DNA of 64,000 nucleotides from an uncultured Parolsenella sp. (GCA_934668375.1 CAKUNF010000002.1:98148-162147), one strand, 5' to 3'. Counted from the first letter of the stretch, positions 37,436 to 46,127 are shown. Made by a program: numbers and translations. Notes: generated by a model not told the origin, from the sequence alone.

Positions 37436-38380
37436 CTACTTTCGCCCGCCCGGCAGCGCCGCCACGAGCCTCTCCCCCACCTCGGACAAGATGATGCCGG
37501 CAAAGATCAGCGCGAATCCGGCGAGCAGCCGGGGCGTGAACAGCTCGTAGCCAAAGGCCACGGAGAACGCCACGCCGCTCGGACTCTCGAGAGACGAGAG
37601 CAGCGCCCCGCTCGTGGGGTCAACCTTCGTGAGCGCGTAGTTGAGAACGGCCAAGCAGCCAAACGAGCACACAAGCGCGAGAAACGCGAGCGCGCACACG
37701 TTGCCGGCCGTGAACGCCTCGGCCGCGGGCGGCGCCTCCACGAGCGCGTGGCCCGCGCCCACGATCGCCGTTATCGTGAGGAACTGCCAGAAGGTGAGCG
37801 CCCAGACGTCGCGGCCGCGCCCCTCGTGCGCCACAATGACCATCTCGAGCGCATAGAACACCGATCCCGCGAGCGTGAGCGCATCGCCCACGTTGAGAGG
37901 CAGCCCGTTGTCCAACACCACGAGGCCCGCACCCACGAGGCTCACGAGCGCGGCGATGACGCTCATGCGCCGCGGCGCCCCATGGCCCAAAAGCCACGCG
38001 CACAGCGGCACGAGCACGCAGTACACGCCCGTGAGAAACGCGTTCTTGCCCGGCGTGGTGTACACGATGCCGTACGTCTGCAGCACGTAGGCCACGCCGT
38101 AGAACACGCCGAGAAGCACGCCCACGCGCACGACGGGCACCGAGAGGTTCTCGCGGATGCGCCGCCAGAAGACAGCAAGCATCAGCACGGACGAGACGCC
38201 AAAGCGCACGAGCAGAAGCCAGAACACGGGAAAGCGCGCCGTGACGTCCTTCATCACGAAGAACGAGAAGCCCCACGCCAGCGCGCAGGTCACGATGAGC
38301 AGCTTGTTGAACCATTCCGCGCCGAGAAGGCCCCGCGCCCCGCCTGGGGACGCGGCGGCCCTGCCGTTGTTCTCACCCAC
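37436..38380 (-). CDS. EamA/DMT-family transporter
   Basis: 314 residues with ten hydrophobic helices in two EamA repeats. GFSFFVMKDVTARFP near the start and the second repeat ending SPSGVAFSVAFGYELFTP are typical. Members export amino acids or other metabolites. A GTG start at 38380 lies 3 nt after the stop of the upstream HAD gene, implying coupled translation. No substrate can be given. Confidence 0.88.
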   Translation of the reverse strand: MGENNGRAAASPGGARGLLGAEWFNKLLIVTCALAWGFSFFVMKDVTARFPVFWLLLVRFGVSSVLMLAVFWRRIRENLSVPVVRVGVLLGVFYGVAYVLQTYGIVYTTPGKNAFLTGVYCVLVPLCAWLLGHGAPRRMSVIAALVSLVGAGLVVLDNGLPLNVGDALTLAGSVFYALEMVIVAHEGRGRDVWALTFWQFLTITAIVGAGHALVEAPPAAEAFTAGNVCALAFLALVCSFGCLAVLNYALTKVDPTSGALLSSLESPSGVAFSVAFGYELFTPRLLAGFALIFAGIILSEVGERLVAALPGGRK

Positions 38381-38383
38381 GCG

Positions 38384-39052
38384 CTACACCAGGTCGAAGT
38401 CAAAGTAGCTCTCGAGCACCTCGTTGGCGGCGCTCACGTCCTGCTTCACGGCCTCCGATCCGCGGTAGCCCAGCACGTAGCAGCCGGCGGCAAGGCCGCT
38501 CCTGATGCCCGCGGGCGAGTCCTCCACCACCACGGTGTGGGCGGGGTCCACGTGCAGGTAGTCCATGGCCGTCTGGTAGGGCATGGGGTCGGGCTTGTGG
38601 CGCTCCACCATGTCACCGGTGACGATGCAGTCGAACATCGACGCGAGCTCGAAGCGGTCGAGGCCCACGAGGATGTGCGAGGAGACCGTCGTGGAGACGA
38701 GGCCGGTGAGGACGCCTGCCGCACGGAGGCGACGCAGCACGCCGTGGATGCCGGGAAGGGTGTCCGCCTCGGGCATGCGGTAGCTCACGGCCTCGATGAC
38801 GCCGGCGTCGATGCACTCCTGCTTGGCGGCGCGGAACTGCTCGGCCGTGACGTCGATGCCGTACTTGGCGCCGATGGCCGGGATGGTGGTCTTGCCGTCC
38901 TGGCCGCACATCGTGATGCAGTCCTCGAACGTGGCAGGGATGCCCATGCGCGAGAAGACCACGACGTTGCGGCGCGCCGCGATGGGCTCCGAGTCGATGA
39001 GCACGCCATCGCAGTCGAACAGTACGCAGTCGATTCTCTCGGGACGTGACAT
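38384..39052 (-). CDS. HAD-superfamily hydrolase (beta-phosphoglucomutase-like)
   Basis: 222 residues. The nucleophile motif is FDCDGVLIDSEP, the Thr/Ser motif is GLVSTTVSSH, the Lys region is HKPDPMPY, and motif IV is VVEDSPAGIRSG. The pattern DCDGVLIDSE with EDSPAGI belongs to the beta-phosphoglucomutase / sugar phosphatase branch. The ATG at 39052 follows GGGGAGAGCC. It forms a two-gene unit with the EamA gene. Confidence 0.88.
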   Translation of the reverse strand: MSRPERIDCVLFDCDGVLIDSEPIAARRNVVVFSRMGIPATFEDCITMCGQDGKTTIPAIGAKYGIDVTAEQFRAAKQECIDAGVIEAVSYRMPEADTLPGIHGVLRRLRAAGVLTGLVSTTVSSHILVGLDRFELASMFDCIVTGDMVERHKPDPMPYQTAMDYLHVDPAHTVVVEDSPAGIRSGLAAGCYVLGYRGSEAVKQDVSAANEVLESYFDFDLV

Positions 39053-39103
39053 ATGGCTCTCCCCTGCCCGCTCGGTTGGTCAGTCGAATGCCCATTCTAG
39101 CAG

Positions 39104-39239
39104 GTAACAGTTGGGGACGGGGTCAAACTGTCACCCCGCCGCCCCGCCGACCGTCCCGAGTGGTGACAGCTGGGGACGGGGTCAAACTGTCACCCCGCCG
39201 ACCGTCCCGAACGGGGCAAACGAACCCGTCCCTGGTGTC
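39104..39239. repeat. Composite of two family A units and one family D unit
   Basis: Family A units at 39104-39134 and 39163-39193 lie in the same orientation, each followed by a CCCCGCCGACCGTCCCGA-type flank, then a family D unit (39209-39239, CAAACGAACCCGTCC core). The A unit plus flank is thus a tandem duplication. The region separates the HAD gene promoter from the AAA operon end. Confidence 0.75.
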
Positions 39240-39261
39240 CCACGTCCCCGGCGTCCCAGCG

Positions 39262-40416
39262 TCATGACGAGAAACCCATGGGGCAGCGCAGCGAGCCCGC
39301 ACTCGCATCCTGGGCACATGCCGCCTCGAGCGCGGCGAGCGTGAGATTCGCACCGCCACCGAGCGTCGCCTGCTTGACAAGCCAGCGGCTAAACAGGGTC
39401 CGCGCGCTGCGGGCGTTGGCGTAGCCGGGCTCCCGAACAAGCGCCCGGCACGCGGTCGCAAGGGCAGTCCGGGCATCCGAGGCAACGCGCACACCCGCGG
39501 CCGGCGCAAACGAGCCCTCGATGATGCGCGCAAGGACCTCGGGACCATAGTCGGCGAACTCCAGGCGCGTGGGAAAGCGCGAGGAAAGCCCGGGGTTCGC
39601 ATCGAGGAAACGCGCCATCTGGGCAGGGTAGCCAGCGGCGATGACAACGACCTCGCCACGCTCGGCCTCGAGCAGCTCGTTGAGGGCGTTGATGGCTTCC
39701 ATGCCAAACTCCGCCGTGTCGCTCAGCTTGTAGGCCTCGTCCACGAAAAGCGTTCCGCCACGCGCCCGTTCCCAGGCAGAGCGGACGCGCGCGGCCGTCT
39801 GTCCCACGTAGGGCGCGATGAGGTCATCGGCGCGAGCCTCCACGAACTCGCCGGACAGCACGCCCGAGCTACGGCCAAGCCGGTGAAGCTCGCGGGCAAA
39901 GGTGGTCTTTCCACACCCGGGGTTGCCAAGCAGCAGCATGTGCAGGCAGATGGTCTCGCGGCCATAGGCCTTGGCGGCGCAGAGAAGCTCAGCCGCACGC
40001 GTGACCTGTTCCTCCATCCCCACGAGGTCCGAGAACGGCAGCTCGCGGTCCTGGCTTGCGGGCGCAATCTGCTCCATACGGATTGCCCTGCGCTCGGCCG
40101 TGGCAAGCTCCACCTCGCGCGCGAGGCCAAGCGCCTTCTTGTCCTCGATGTTGGGCTCAAGCCGGCGTGCCTCGAAGCTCGCCCCCTTGAAGATCTCCTC
40201 GGCCTCGCCAAGGCTGCACCCGCCAAGGGCAAGCGCCAGGCCGTCGCGCCTGTCCGTGCACTTGAGCGCAATGGGGAGGGCGGCAGTGCCGCCCTCCACG
40301 CGCGCATGGCCCACCACGACGGGGCAGCTCTTTGAGACAAGCAGGTTGAGCGCATCGAGGACGGCCTCGAACTTGTCGTCCGCGAACCTCAGCACCCCGC
40401 CGTAGTAGGCAGCCAC
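39262..40416 (-). CDS. CbxX/SpoVK-type AAA+ ATPase
   Basis: 384 residues. The N-terminal 120 residues are unassigned; the AAA+ core has Walker A LLGNPGCGKTT (163-172), the pore-loop-like PYVGQT (202-207), Walker B LFVDEAYKL (223-231), sensor 1 near VVVIAAGYP, and an arginine finger in GLSSRFPT (Arg280). This is the CbbX/SpoVK/EccA class, whose members remodel proteins such as rubisco or assist type VII secretion. It has no TPR domain of its own, unlike EccA; a TPR-like protein is encoded in the same operon. A GTG start lies one base after the preceding stop. Target unknown. Confidence 0.85.
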   Translation of the reverse strand: MAAYYGGVLRFADDKFEAVLDALNLLVSKSCPVVVGHARVEGGTAALPIALKCTDRRDGLALALGGCSLGEAEEIFKGASFEARRLEPNIEDKKALGLAREVELATAERRAIRMEQIAPASQDRELPFSDLVGMEEQVTRAAELLCAAKAYGRETICLHMLLLGNPGCGKTTFARELHRLGRSSGVLSGEFVEARADDLIAPYVGQTAARVRSAWERARGGTLFVDEAYKLSDTAEFGMEAINALNELLEAERGEVVVIAAGYPAQMARFLDANPGLSSRFPTRLEFADYGPEVLARIIEGSFAPAAGVRVASDARTALATACRALVREPGYANARSARTLFSRWLVKQATLGGGANLTLAALEAACAQDASAGSLRCPMGFSS

Positions 40417-40417
40417 G

Positions 40418-40891
40418 CTAGGCTCCCAGCTCTACGAGGCGATCGGGGTCAAAGGGGTTGTCCCGGCGCTCGCCCGTCTCGACGGCCTTGGCCTCAAGGC
40501 GCCTGATCGCAGGCAAATACTTGTGGGCGGCGGCCATCTCGCGGTCGATGAGGGCGGCGAGCTCCTCGGCGTCGTCGCGCTCGAGCGCGTAGGTGATGAG
40601 CGTCTCGCCGTCGCAGGGGTCCACCCACACGCCAAACGCGTCCGGGTCCTGGGCGAGCTCGCTCGCAAGCTCGATGGCGGCATGTCCCGGCACGCGTTGG
40701 GCAAGGCGCAGCGTCACGTGGACCTGGCCCAGGCCGTCCTCCTCGTCAAAGGCCTTGACGCAGAGCATGGCCTCTGCGCCTTCTACCTCGAGGGTGGCGA
40801 TCATCTCGTCGTCGTTGACGGGCACGAACACAAGGCCGCGGCACCCAGGCACGAACGCAAGGCGCTTGGGACAGTCTTCTTCGCACAGCAT
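40418..40891 (-). CDS. YbjN/type III chaperone-like protein
   Basis: 157 residues. The central part alternates strands and helices (VHVTLRLAQRVP, FGVWVDPCDGETLITYAL, LAALIDREMAAAHKYLPAI) in the order seen in the YbjN and type III secretion chaperone fold. This assignment rests on pattern, not on a clear motif. The first 30 residues hold two cysteines (MLCEEDCPKR). The ATG at 40891 follows AGAAAGGA. It is directly coupled to the AAA+ gene (1-nt gap), so the two products probably work together. Confidence 0.6.
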   Translation of the reverse strand: MLCEEDCPKRLAFVPGCRGLVFVPVNDDEMIATLEVEGAEAMLCVKAFDEEDGLGQVHVTLRLAQRVPGHAAIELASELAQDPDAFGVWVDPCDGETLITYALERDDAEELAALIDREMAAAHKYLPAIRRLEAKAVETGERRDNPFDPDRLVELGA

Positions 40892-40954
40892 GGCAATCCT
40901 TTCTCAGGGGTCTCTCGTCATCCGGTTTGCCCTTGGGCACGGGTCCCGCCAGGG

Positions 40955-41557
40955 TCAGCGCTCGTCCTCGTCAAGGAGCAGGTCGAACTTCCTCAACGCG
41001 CGCAGCGCGCGGGCGCGGTCGCGTGCCCAGACGTCGGCAAGCTCACCTTCGCAGACGATGTCCGTCACGCCCGGGAGGGCAGAGCAGACGTTGTGATTCG
41101 TGGCGATGATGAGACGGTCGAGGTCAAGCTCGCCGGTGATGGCATGACGGCAGCGAGCGACGAGCGGACGCCCCGGCTCGGCACGCACGAAGCCGCGGAT
41201 CTTGAAGACGCCCTGGCGCAGCATCTGGTAGGCGCGAACCGCGCCCACGTTGTCGTCGGTGATGCCGGCCGGGGCGCTTGCCTCGACCTCCACCACGTCC
41301 CCCGCGATGGAGACCGTCGTGGTCACCAGCGTGCCGCAGAAACGCTCCGCCGAGGCCCAGCGAAGCTCGCCCTGAGGGCGAAACGTGAGCTCATGGGACT
41401 CCGCGAGGACGTGGCGCACCCACGAGACGGGGTCCCTCCTTGCCGTGGCAGACCACGTGGCCCTCGCGAGGGAGCTCCGCACGCCCTGCGCGCCCTGCTC
41501 ATCTGGGGTGTCGTCCTCATCGCCCGTGATGAGGCTCTTGATCATGTCGAGGTCCAT
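40955..41557 (-). CDS. Hypothetical protein, weakly YbjN-like
   Basis: 200 residues from the ATG at 41557 (AGAAGGGA site). After a charged, probably disordered N-terminus the sequence VVEVEASAPAGITDD then AYQMLRQGVFKIRGFVRAE and DLDRLIIATNHNVCSALPG has the strand-helix order of YbjN-like domains, as in the next gene. No catalytic motif is seen. It lies third in the operon, after a 183-bp gap that contains a hairpin, so it may be partly uncoupled from the TPR-like gene. Confidence 0.55.
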   Translation of the reverse strand: MDLDMIKSLITGDEDDTPDEQGAQGVRSSLARATWSATARRDPVSWVRHVLAESHELTFRPQGELRWASAERFCGTLVTTTVSIAGDVVEVEASAPAGITDDNVGAVRAYQMLRQGVFKIRGFVRAEPGRPLVARCRHAITGELDLDRLIIATNHNVCSALPGVTDIVCEGELADVWARDRARALRALRKFDLLLDEDER

Positions 41558-41630
41558 AGCCAATCCCTTCTCTCGGCTGTGCCGGTGAGCCGAATGCTCG
41601 TCCGGCGCCTCCAAAGATGCCAGGGACGAC

Positions 41631-41661
41631 AACGGCCCCCGGGGGAAGTCCGGGGGCCGTT
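41631..41661 (-). terminator. Hairpin inside the AAA operon
   Basis: AACGGCCCCCGG (41631-41642) pairs perfectly with CCGGGGGCCGTT (41650-41661). It lies between the second and third gene and could reduce expression of the downstream chaperone-like and ATPase genes. Confidence 0.6.
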
Positions 41662-41740
41662 CTGGGGAATCTCTGGGGATGCCCGAGAGAGGCGCCGCGA
41701 CGGCGCGCGTCACACGGGCTTCTCGCGTGCTGGCAGGCTG

Positions 41741-42862
41741 TCAGTCGGCGATGCGGGCGCGGCCGCGCACCACGCCGAGGCGCTGGCGGATGAGCTCGCG
41801 CGCGTCGTCGCCCCCGACCTGGCAGAAGGCTGCCTCATAGGCGCTCAGCAGCTGGGAGACCTTGGCCTTGTTGCCAAAGCCATCCTCGTAGCTCGTCTGG
41901 TTGCACAGCTCCGCGTCCAGGGCGAACGCCTCGTAGAGCAGAAACGTGCCGGCATCCGCGCTCTGGTGAAGCTGCGCCAGGCTCGCGTACCCACGCCTGG
42001 CCACGCTGCCCACCTTCCTCGGCTCCGCCGTGGTCCCAAAGAGCTGCAGGTAGGTCATGCAGCACTGCGAGGCGTGCATGAGGGTCATAGTCTTGTCGAT
42101 GGGCGCGCGCTGAGGCGAGAAGATGGCCTCCTCGAGCACCGCCGCCGCCTCGTCCATGCGGTTCACGGCGGCGAGCACCTCGGCCTTCTGGTTGCAGACC
42201 CTGTCGTCGAAGGCGTGGCAGGCCATGTAGGAGTCCAGTGCGTCCAGGGCCGCCTTCACGAGTTCCTCGCCCTCGCTCGCGGGCCTCAGCTCAAGCGCCT
42301 CCTTGAAGAAGGAGGCAACCCACACGGCGAGGTACCAGTCCCAACGCTCGCGCCCTATCTCGAGCGCGCGGTCAACGTAGGACATGCCCTCCTCGTAGCG
42401 GCCGAGCTGGGCGCATGCCTGAATGGCGTCCCCCAGCAGGGTCGTGGAGTTCTGGAAGCGCGCAAGGCCAAACCTCGCGAGCCTGAGGGCACACTCGTTG
42501 TCACCGCTGGTGAAGTAGAGGTTTGCGAAGTTGTGCAGGCCCTTCACGTCAACGGAGACGTCACCGCCACGCAGCACAAGGCGTGCGATCATGCGCCGCT
42601 CGGCACCGCTCGAGGCGTGCTCCGCCAACATGAGCGCCTCGGAGACGGACACGACGAGGCTCGGGATCTCGATGTCCTTGTCGTCCTTGTCGTCCTTGTC
42701 GTCGTCGCCCTCGTCGCCATCGGCCGAGCCGAGAACCCCGGCAAGGTGCCCGAGAAGCTCGTCGAGCGAGGTGGCACGCTCGTCGGCGGACACCTCGTCG
42801 GCAGCAGCCTCGCTGGCGGCCGACTCATCGAGACCGACGGTGGGGTCGTTGGTATCCTGCAT
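41741..42862 (-). CDS. TPR-like repeat protein with acidic linker
   Basis: 373 residues. The N-terminal 65 are acidic and disordered, with a DDKDDKDDKD repeat; the rest is helical hairpins resembling tetratricopeptide repeats (FANLYFTSGDNECALRLARFG, CAQLGRYEEGMSYVDRALEIG, KAEVLAAVNRMDEAAAVLEEA). It is probably a scaffold for protein-protein contact. The ATG at 42862 follows GAGAAGGGA. Placing a TPR protein with a CbxX-type ATPase recalls EccA, where both domains are in one chain. Confidence 0.72.
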   Translation of the reverse strand: MQDTNDPTVGLDESAASEAAADEVSADERATSLDELLGHLAGVLGSADGDEGDDDKDDKDDKDIEIPSLVVSVSEALMLAEHASSGAERRMIARLVLRGGDVSVDVKGLHNFANLYFTSGDNECALRLARFGLARFQNSTTLLGDAIQACAQLGRYEEGMSYVDRALEIGRERWDWYLAVWVASFFKEALELRPASEGEELVKAALDALDSYMACHAFDDRVCNQKAEVLAAVNRMDEAAAVLEEAIFSPQRAPIDKTMTLMHASQCCMTYLQLFGTTAEPRKVGSVARRGYASLAQLHQSADAGTFLLYEAFALDAELCNQTSYEDGFGNKAKVSQLLSAYEAAFCQVGGDDARELIRQRLGVVRGRARIAD

Positions 42863-42907
42863 GTGATATCCCTTCTCATGGGCGCCTCCGTGGCGGCGCG
42901 GATGGGG

Positions 42908-44002
42908 CTAGAGGTAGGCGCGGACGCCTCTCGCAAGCGGGTCGAACACGGCCGAGCCAAGCACGGCAAGCGCCAGCATAAGCTCGAGCGCGAGCGCGGC
43001 GTCGCCGTTGGCGTTGCGGGCTACCGACGCGAGCGAGGCCGCCTCGGCACCAGACGCGTGGGCTCTCAGACCCGCGAGCAGCTCCCACACCGCATTATCA
43101 TCGAGCGCCGGGTTTGACGCGAGCTGGGCCCTCCAGCGGCGGACGTTCAGCCCGTCGGCCACGCAGATGGCGTCGCGGACGCGCGTGCGCTCCTCGTCGC
43201 CGAGCTCGCCGGCCAGGGCTCGCTCGAGGCGTCCGTCAACCGAGGAGAGCTCGCCGAGCACGGCATCCGGCAGCAGGGCGTCGAGGGCCTCGGCCCGCGT
43301 CCAGCCACGCGTGCCAAGCGGCGAGTCAGCAGGGCCCGCGAGAAGCCCCAGCAGATCGCTCAGCGAGAGCGCCTTCCGCTCGTCGGCATACGGCGCGCCG
43401 CCCGCGGGCCCGTCCGTGGACGTCGCCAGGCCAGAATCGGACGTCGCCGGGCCGGCCGGGCCGTCATCAACCTCTCTGACGGCATGCACGAACAGCGCCC
43501 GCCCAAGTCCGAGCAGGGCCTCCGCGGCGGCATCGGGGTTCTCGTCCCTGCACCTCTCGAGCGCTGTGGCGATGTCGTCGCTCACGGCGTCACGCGAGAT
43601 CAACTCGCTGGAGATCTTGTCGAGCTTGTTGATGCGATTGCGAGTGTCTGGAAAGCTGCCGAGCACCGTCTGGAGGGCCGTTGCGTAGGCATTCTCGTTA
43701 AACCACGAGCTCTCGTCGTCCAAGACGTCGGCAAGTGCCTTGCCGGGCCTTTTCTTCGTCTGCTTCACGTACTTGTAGTTGTCCTCGTTCACAACGAGGC
43801 GCATGTAGTTGCGCCCAACGTCCTTGACAAGGTCGGGGGTGTCGTCCCTTGTCTTGATGGGGTCCCCGTAGGCATCGAGCAGCGGGCGCCCACCGTTCTC
43901 GAACAGATGGCGGAGCATGGCGTCCCCGCGATAGGGAGAGCCCTTGGCGACCTCGCCAAGGAGATTCAGGAGCGTATCCGTCGAGTACGTGCCGCCCGCC
44001 AT
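42908..44002 (-). CDS. Hypothetical helical protein, first gene of the AAA operon
   Basis: 364 residues, no known family. Residues 1-170 are helical and charged (LLNLLGEVAKGSPYRG, YMRLVVNEDNYKYVKQ); a low-complexity Gly/Pro/Asp linker follows, then an all-helical region ending in a hydrophobic segment LELMLALAVLGSAVF close to the C-terminus. It has no signal peptide. The ATG at 44002 has GGGAGG upstream. The TPR-like gene starts 45 nt after its stop. It may be the substrate or adaptor of the ATPase. Confidence 0.65.
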   Translation of the reverse strand: MAGGTYSTDTLLNLLGEVAKGSPYRGDAMLRHLFENGGRPLLDAYGDPIKTRDDTPDLVKDVGRNYMRLVVNEDNYKYVKQTKKRPGKALADVLDDESSWFNENAYATALQTVLGSFPDTRNRINKLDKISSELISRDAVSDDIATALERCRDENPDAAAEALLGLGRALFVHAVREVDDGPAGPATSDSGLATSTDGPAGGAPYADERKALSLSDLLGLLAGPADSPLGTRGWTRAEALDALLPDAVLGELSSVDGRLERALAGELGDEERTRVRDAICVADGLNVRRWRAQLASNPALDDNAVWELLAGLRAHASGAEAASLASVARNANGDAALALELMLALAVLGSAVFDPLARGVRAYL

Positions 44003-44169
44003 GTGGCCTCCCGCCGCCGATGGGCCAAAGTCTCTGGACAGAATCTACCACGCGCGCCCCGGACATTCCCCGCTGATTCCCCCGTCAATCCCCGGCGCCG
44101 CCAATGCTCGCGCGGTTGAATGCGAGCCACAGGACGGCAAGGGGCCGCCCACGAGAGAAGGGAACGACC

Positions 44170-44448
44170 ATGACTTGGGGATGGGCATCGTACGACGTCG
44201 ACGCAAGCGACGAGGACGGCAACGCCTACGAGGGACACGAGAACGACTCTGACTACACGAGCTACACGGAGGTGTACGACAACGGGCGCGTAAGCCACTA
44301 CGACGCCGAGGACGGCAACTGGGCAAACGGCCACAGTCACTACGGATACGGCTCCGTTGACGACTACGTGAGCGGCGACGCCCGCGACTGGAGCCGCGAG
44401 GCAGGAGACCCCAGCAACGCCGACCACGAGTGGCGAAGCCCCTTCTAG
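44170..44448 (+). CDS. Small acidic Tyr/Asp-rich protein
   Basis: 92 residues, no family known. It is strongly acidic and rich in Asp, Tyr, Gly, Ser and His, with repeating short patterns (SDYTSYTEVYDNG, HSHYGYGSVDDY), so it is probably unfolded or low-complexity. The ATG at 44170 has AGAAGGGAA upstream; an earlier in-frame start would only add Arg-rich sequence unlike the rest. It is divergent from the AAA operon (168 bp), sharing its control region. A family A repeat starts at the base after its TAG. Confidence 0.6.
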   Translation: MTWGWASYDVDASDEDGNAYEGHENDSDYTSYTEVYDNGRVSHYDAEDGNWANGHSHYGYGSVDDYVSGDARDWSREAGDPSNADHEWRSPF

Positions 44449-44535
44449 GTGACAGTTGGGGACGGGGTCAAAGTGTCACCCCGCCGAGTCGGCGTGGGAC
44501 AAACGTGGGACGAACGAACCCGTCCCCGATGTCCC
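44449..44535. repeat. Family A unit followed by a family D unit
   Basis: The A unit spans 44449-44479, starting just after the stop codon of the small acidic gene. It is followed by a CCCCGCCGA flank and a D-like unit (about 44507-44535, GACGAACGAACCCGTCCCC). The same A-flank-D order is seen at 39163-39239. Confidence 0.7.
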
Positions 44536-44551
44536 CACGCGCAAACGAAAA

Positions 44552-44579
44552 CGGGCCGAGGACGTAGGTCCCCGGCCCG
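44552..44579 (-). terminator. Terminator of tRNA-Thr
   Basis: CGGGCCG.. pairs with ..CGGCCCG across 44552-44579; on the minus strand it is followed by TTTTCG. Confidence 0.75.
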
Positions 44580-44589
44580 ATGCGTTCGA

Positions 44590-44665
44590 TGGAGCCAGCT
44601 ACCAGACTTGAACTGGTGACCCCCGCTTTACGAGAGCGGTGCTCTACCAACTGAGCTAAGCTGGC
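44590..44665 (-). tRNA. tRNA-Thr (anticodon CGT)
   Basis: A 76-nt cloverleaf including encoded CCA. The acceptor stem is GCCAGCT/AGCTGGC, the D arm contains AGCTCAGTTGGTAGAGC, the anticodon stem is CCGCT/AGCGG with loop CTCGTAA (anticodon CGT, reading ACG), and the T arm has CCAGTTCAAGTCTGG. ACG is a common Thr codon in GC-rich genomes. A terminator follows. Confidence 0.96.
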
Positions 44666-44867
44666 AACTCCATGTGCCTTCGCGCTGTGCGCGTCAGCGA
44701 ATAAGAACTATAGCGGAAGATCCCGCGCCAGCGCAAGCCCCAATTCGAGAAATTTTCTCTTGCCACCATTCGCAAACGCGCCGGTGCCCTCCCGCCCCCT
44801 CGCCCGTAGAATCGCTAGGAGAAGGCACGCGTTCCAGCGCACGGGATTTCGACACACGGGAGCAACC

Positions 44868-45989
44868 ATGGCAGACAGCATTCGCCTCGCAACCATCGGC
44901 ACGTCAATGATCAGCGACGACCTCATCGCGGCCGTCCGCCAGGTCGAGGGGATCGAGTACGTGGGCACGCTGTCGAGAAACCCCGTGAACGCACGCGAGT
45001 TTACCGAGAGACACGGCGGCAGCCGACCGTTCACCTCGCTCGAGCAGCTGGCAAACTGCCCGGACGTCGACGCCGTCTACATCGCCACACCCAACGCCTG
45101 CCACTACGAGCAGGCACTTGCCTGCGTGCGCGGCGACAAGCACGTCCTGGTCGAGAAGCCGCTGTGCTCGAACCGCTACGAGGCGCAGTCGCTCTACGCG
45201 GCCGCCGAGCTGCACCACGTCGTGGCGTTCGAGGCCATGCGCCCCGTGCACGACCCGGCCTGGGCCAAGATCTGGCGCGAGCTGCCTCGCCTGGGCCGCC
45301 TGCGCCGCGCGACGTTCCGCTTCGGCAAGTACTCCTCGCGCTATGACGACGTGAAGGCCGGCCGGCACACGAACATCTTCGATGCGCAGATGGCCTCGGG
45401 CGCCCTCATGGACCTGGGCGTCTACTGCATCGAGCCCATGGTGGCACTCTTTGGCGTGCCCGAGCGCGTCATCGCGGCGCCCACGCTCATCTCCGACGCG
45501 CGCACGGCCTCCACGAACGGCATCATCGACGGCGCGGGCTCGGTGCTGTGCTCCTACGGCCGCCACTCCGGCACGCCGGGGCTCGTCGTTGAGCTCGCCT
45601 ACTCCAAGGTCTCCACGGACCTGCTCCCCTGCCAGATCGAGGGCGACCTCGGCACGCTGTCGCTCGACGCCATGAGCGTGCCACAGGCCGCGAGCGTCAT
45701 GGTGCGCGGCCAGGCGGTTCGCGGGGCGGCCACGACGAAGACGAACAGCGTGGGCAGCGTCACCGAGAACATTGACATCGCACCGTGCGACAACAACATG
45801 GTCTTCGAGCTGCGGGACTTCGTGAGTATCGTTCGAGGCGAGAAGCTCGACACGCTCTGGGGCGCGGGCATGGACGCAAGCGGCGCCGCCTCGAGCTTCA
45901 CGGACGTCACGCTCGACGCCCTGGCCGTCTGCGACGAGATCCGCCACCAGGCGGGCATCCACTTCCCCGCCGACTTCCGCGTGGAGTAG
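44868..45989 (+). CDS. Gfo/Idh/MocA-family oxidoreductase
   Basis: 373 residues. N-terminal NAD(P)-binding Rossmann domain (LATIGTSMISDDLI), the AVYIATPNACHYEQA and VEKPLCSN motifs, then the C-terminal dimerisation/substrate domain with GALMDLGVYCIEPMV. Such enzymes oxidise or reduce sugars, inositols or dihydrodiols. The ATG at 44868 has GGGAG at 44858. It is monocistronic, converging on the thiamine ABC operon across an inverted repeat. The Rossmann motif is GTSMIS rather than the usual GxGxxG, which is tolerated in some members. Confidence 0.87.
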   Translation: MADSIRLATIGTSMISDDLIAAVRQVEGIEYVGTLSRNPVNAREFTERHGGSRPFTSLEQLANCPDVDAVYIATPNACHYEQALACVRGDKHVLVEKPLCSNRYEAQSLYAAAELHHVVAFEAMRPVHDPAWAKIWRELPRLGRLRRATFRFGKYSSRYDDVKAGRHTNIFDAQMASGALMDLGVYCIEPMVALFGVPERVIAAPTLISDARTASTNGIIDGAGSVLCSYGRHSGTPGLVVELAYSKVSTDLLPCQIEGDLGTLSLDAMSVPQAASVMVRGQAVRGAATTKTNSVGSVTENIDIAPCDNNMVFELRDFVSIVRGEKLDTLWGAGMDASGAASSFTDVTLDALAVCDEIRHQAGIHFPADFRVE

Positions 45990-46035
45990 CGAGGGTCACC
46001 AAGCGACACGCCGTCACCCGTCAGCAACACAAATG

Positions 46036-46091
46036 ACGCAGGTTTTGACTTCAAACTGGCCAATGAGGGCCTGCGAAGTCAAAACCTGCGT
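46036..46091. terminator. 17-bp inverted repeat between convergent genes
   Basis: Arms ACGCAGGTTTTGACTTC (46036-46052) and its exact complement (46075-46091) around a 22-nt loop, with T-rich sequence after it on the plus strand. It lies between the converging Gfo/Idh and ABC ATPase genes; it may be a bidirectional terminator or a small repeat. Confidence 0.55.
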
Positions 46092-46127
46092 TGTTTTCAA
46101 ACATGTCCGCCCGACTGCAGCCGATGA

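Noticed and set aside
44104..44448. Longer start for the small acidic protein
   Set aside because: The extra N-terminal residues are unlike the rest, and the good ribosome site belongs to the ATG at 44170.
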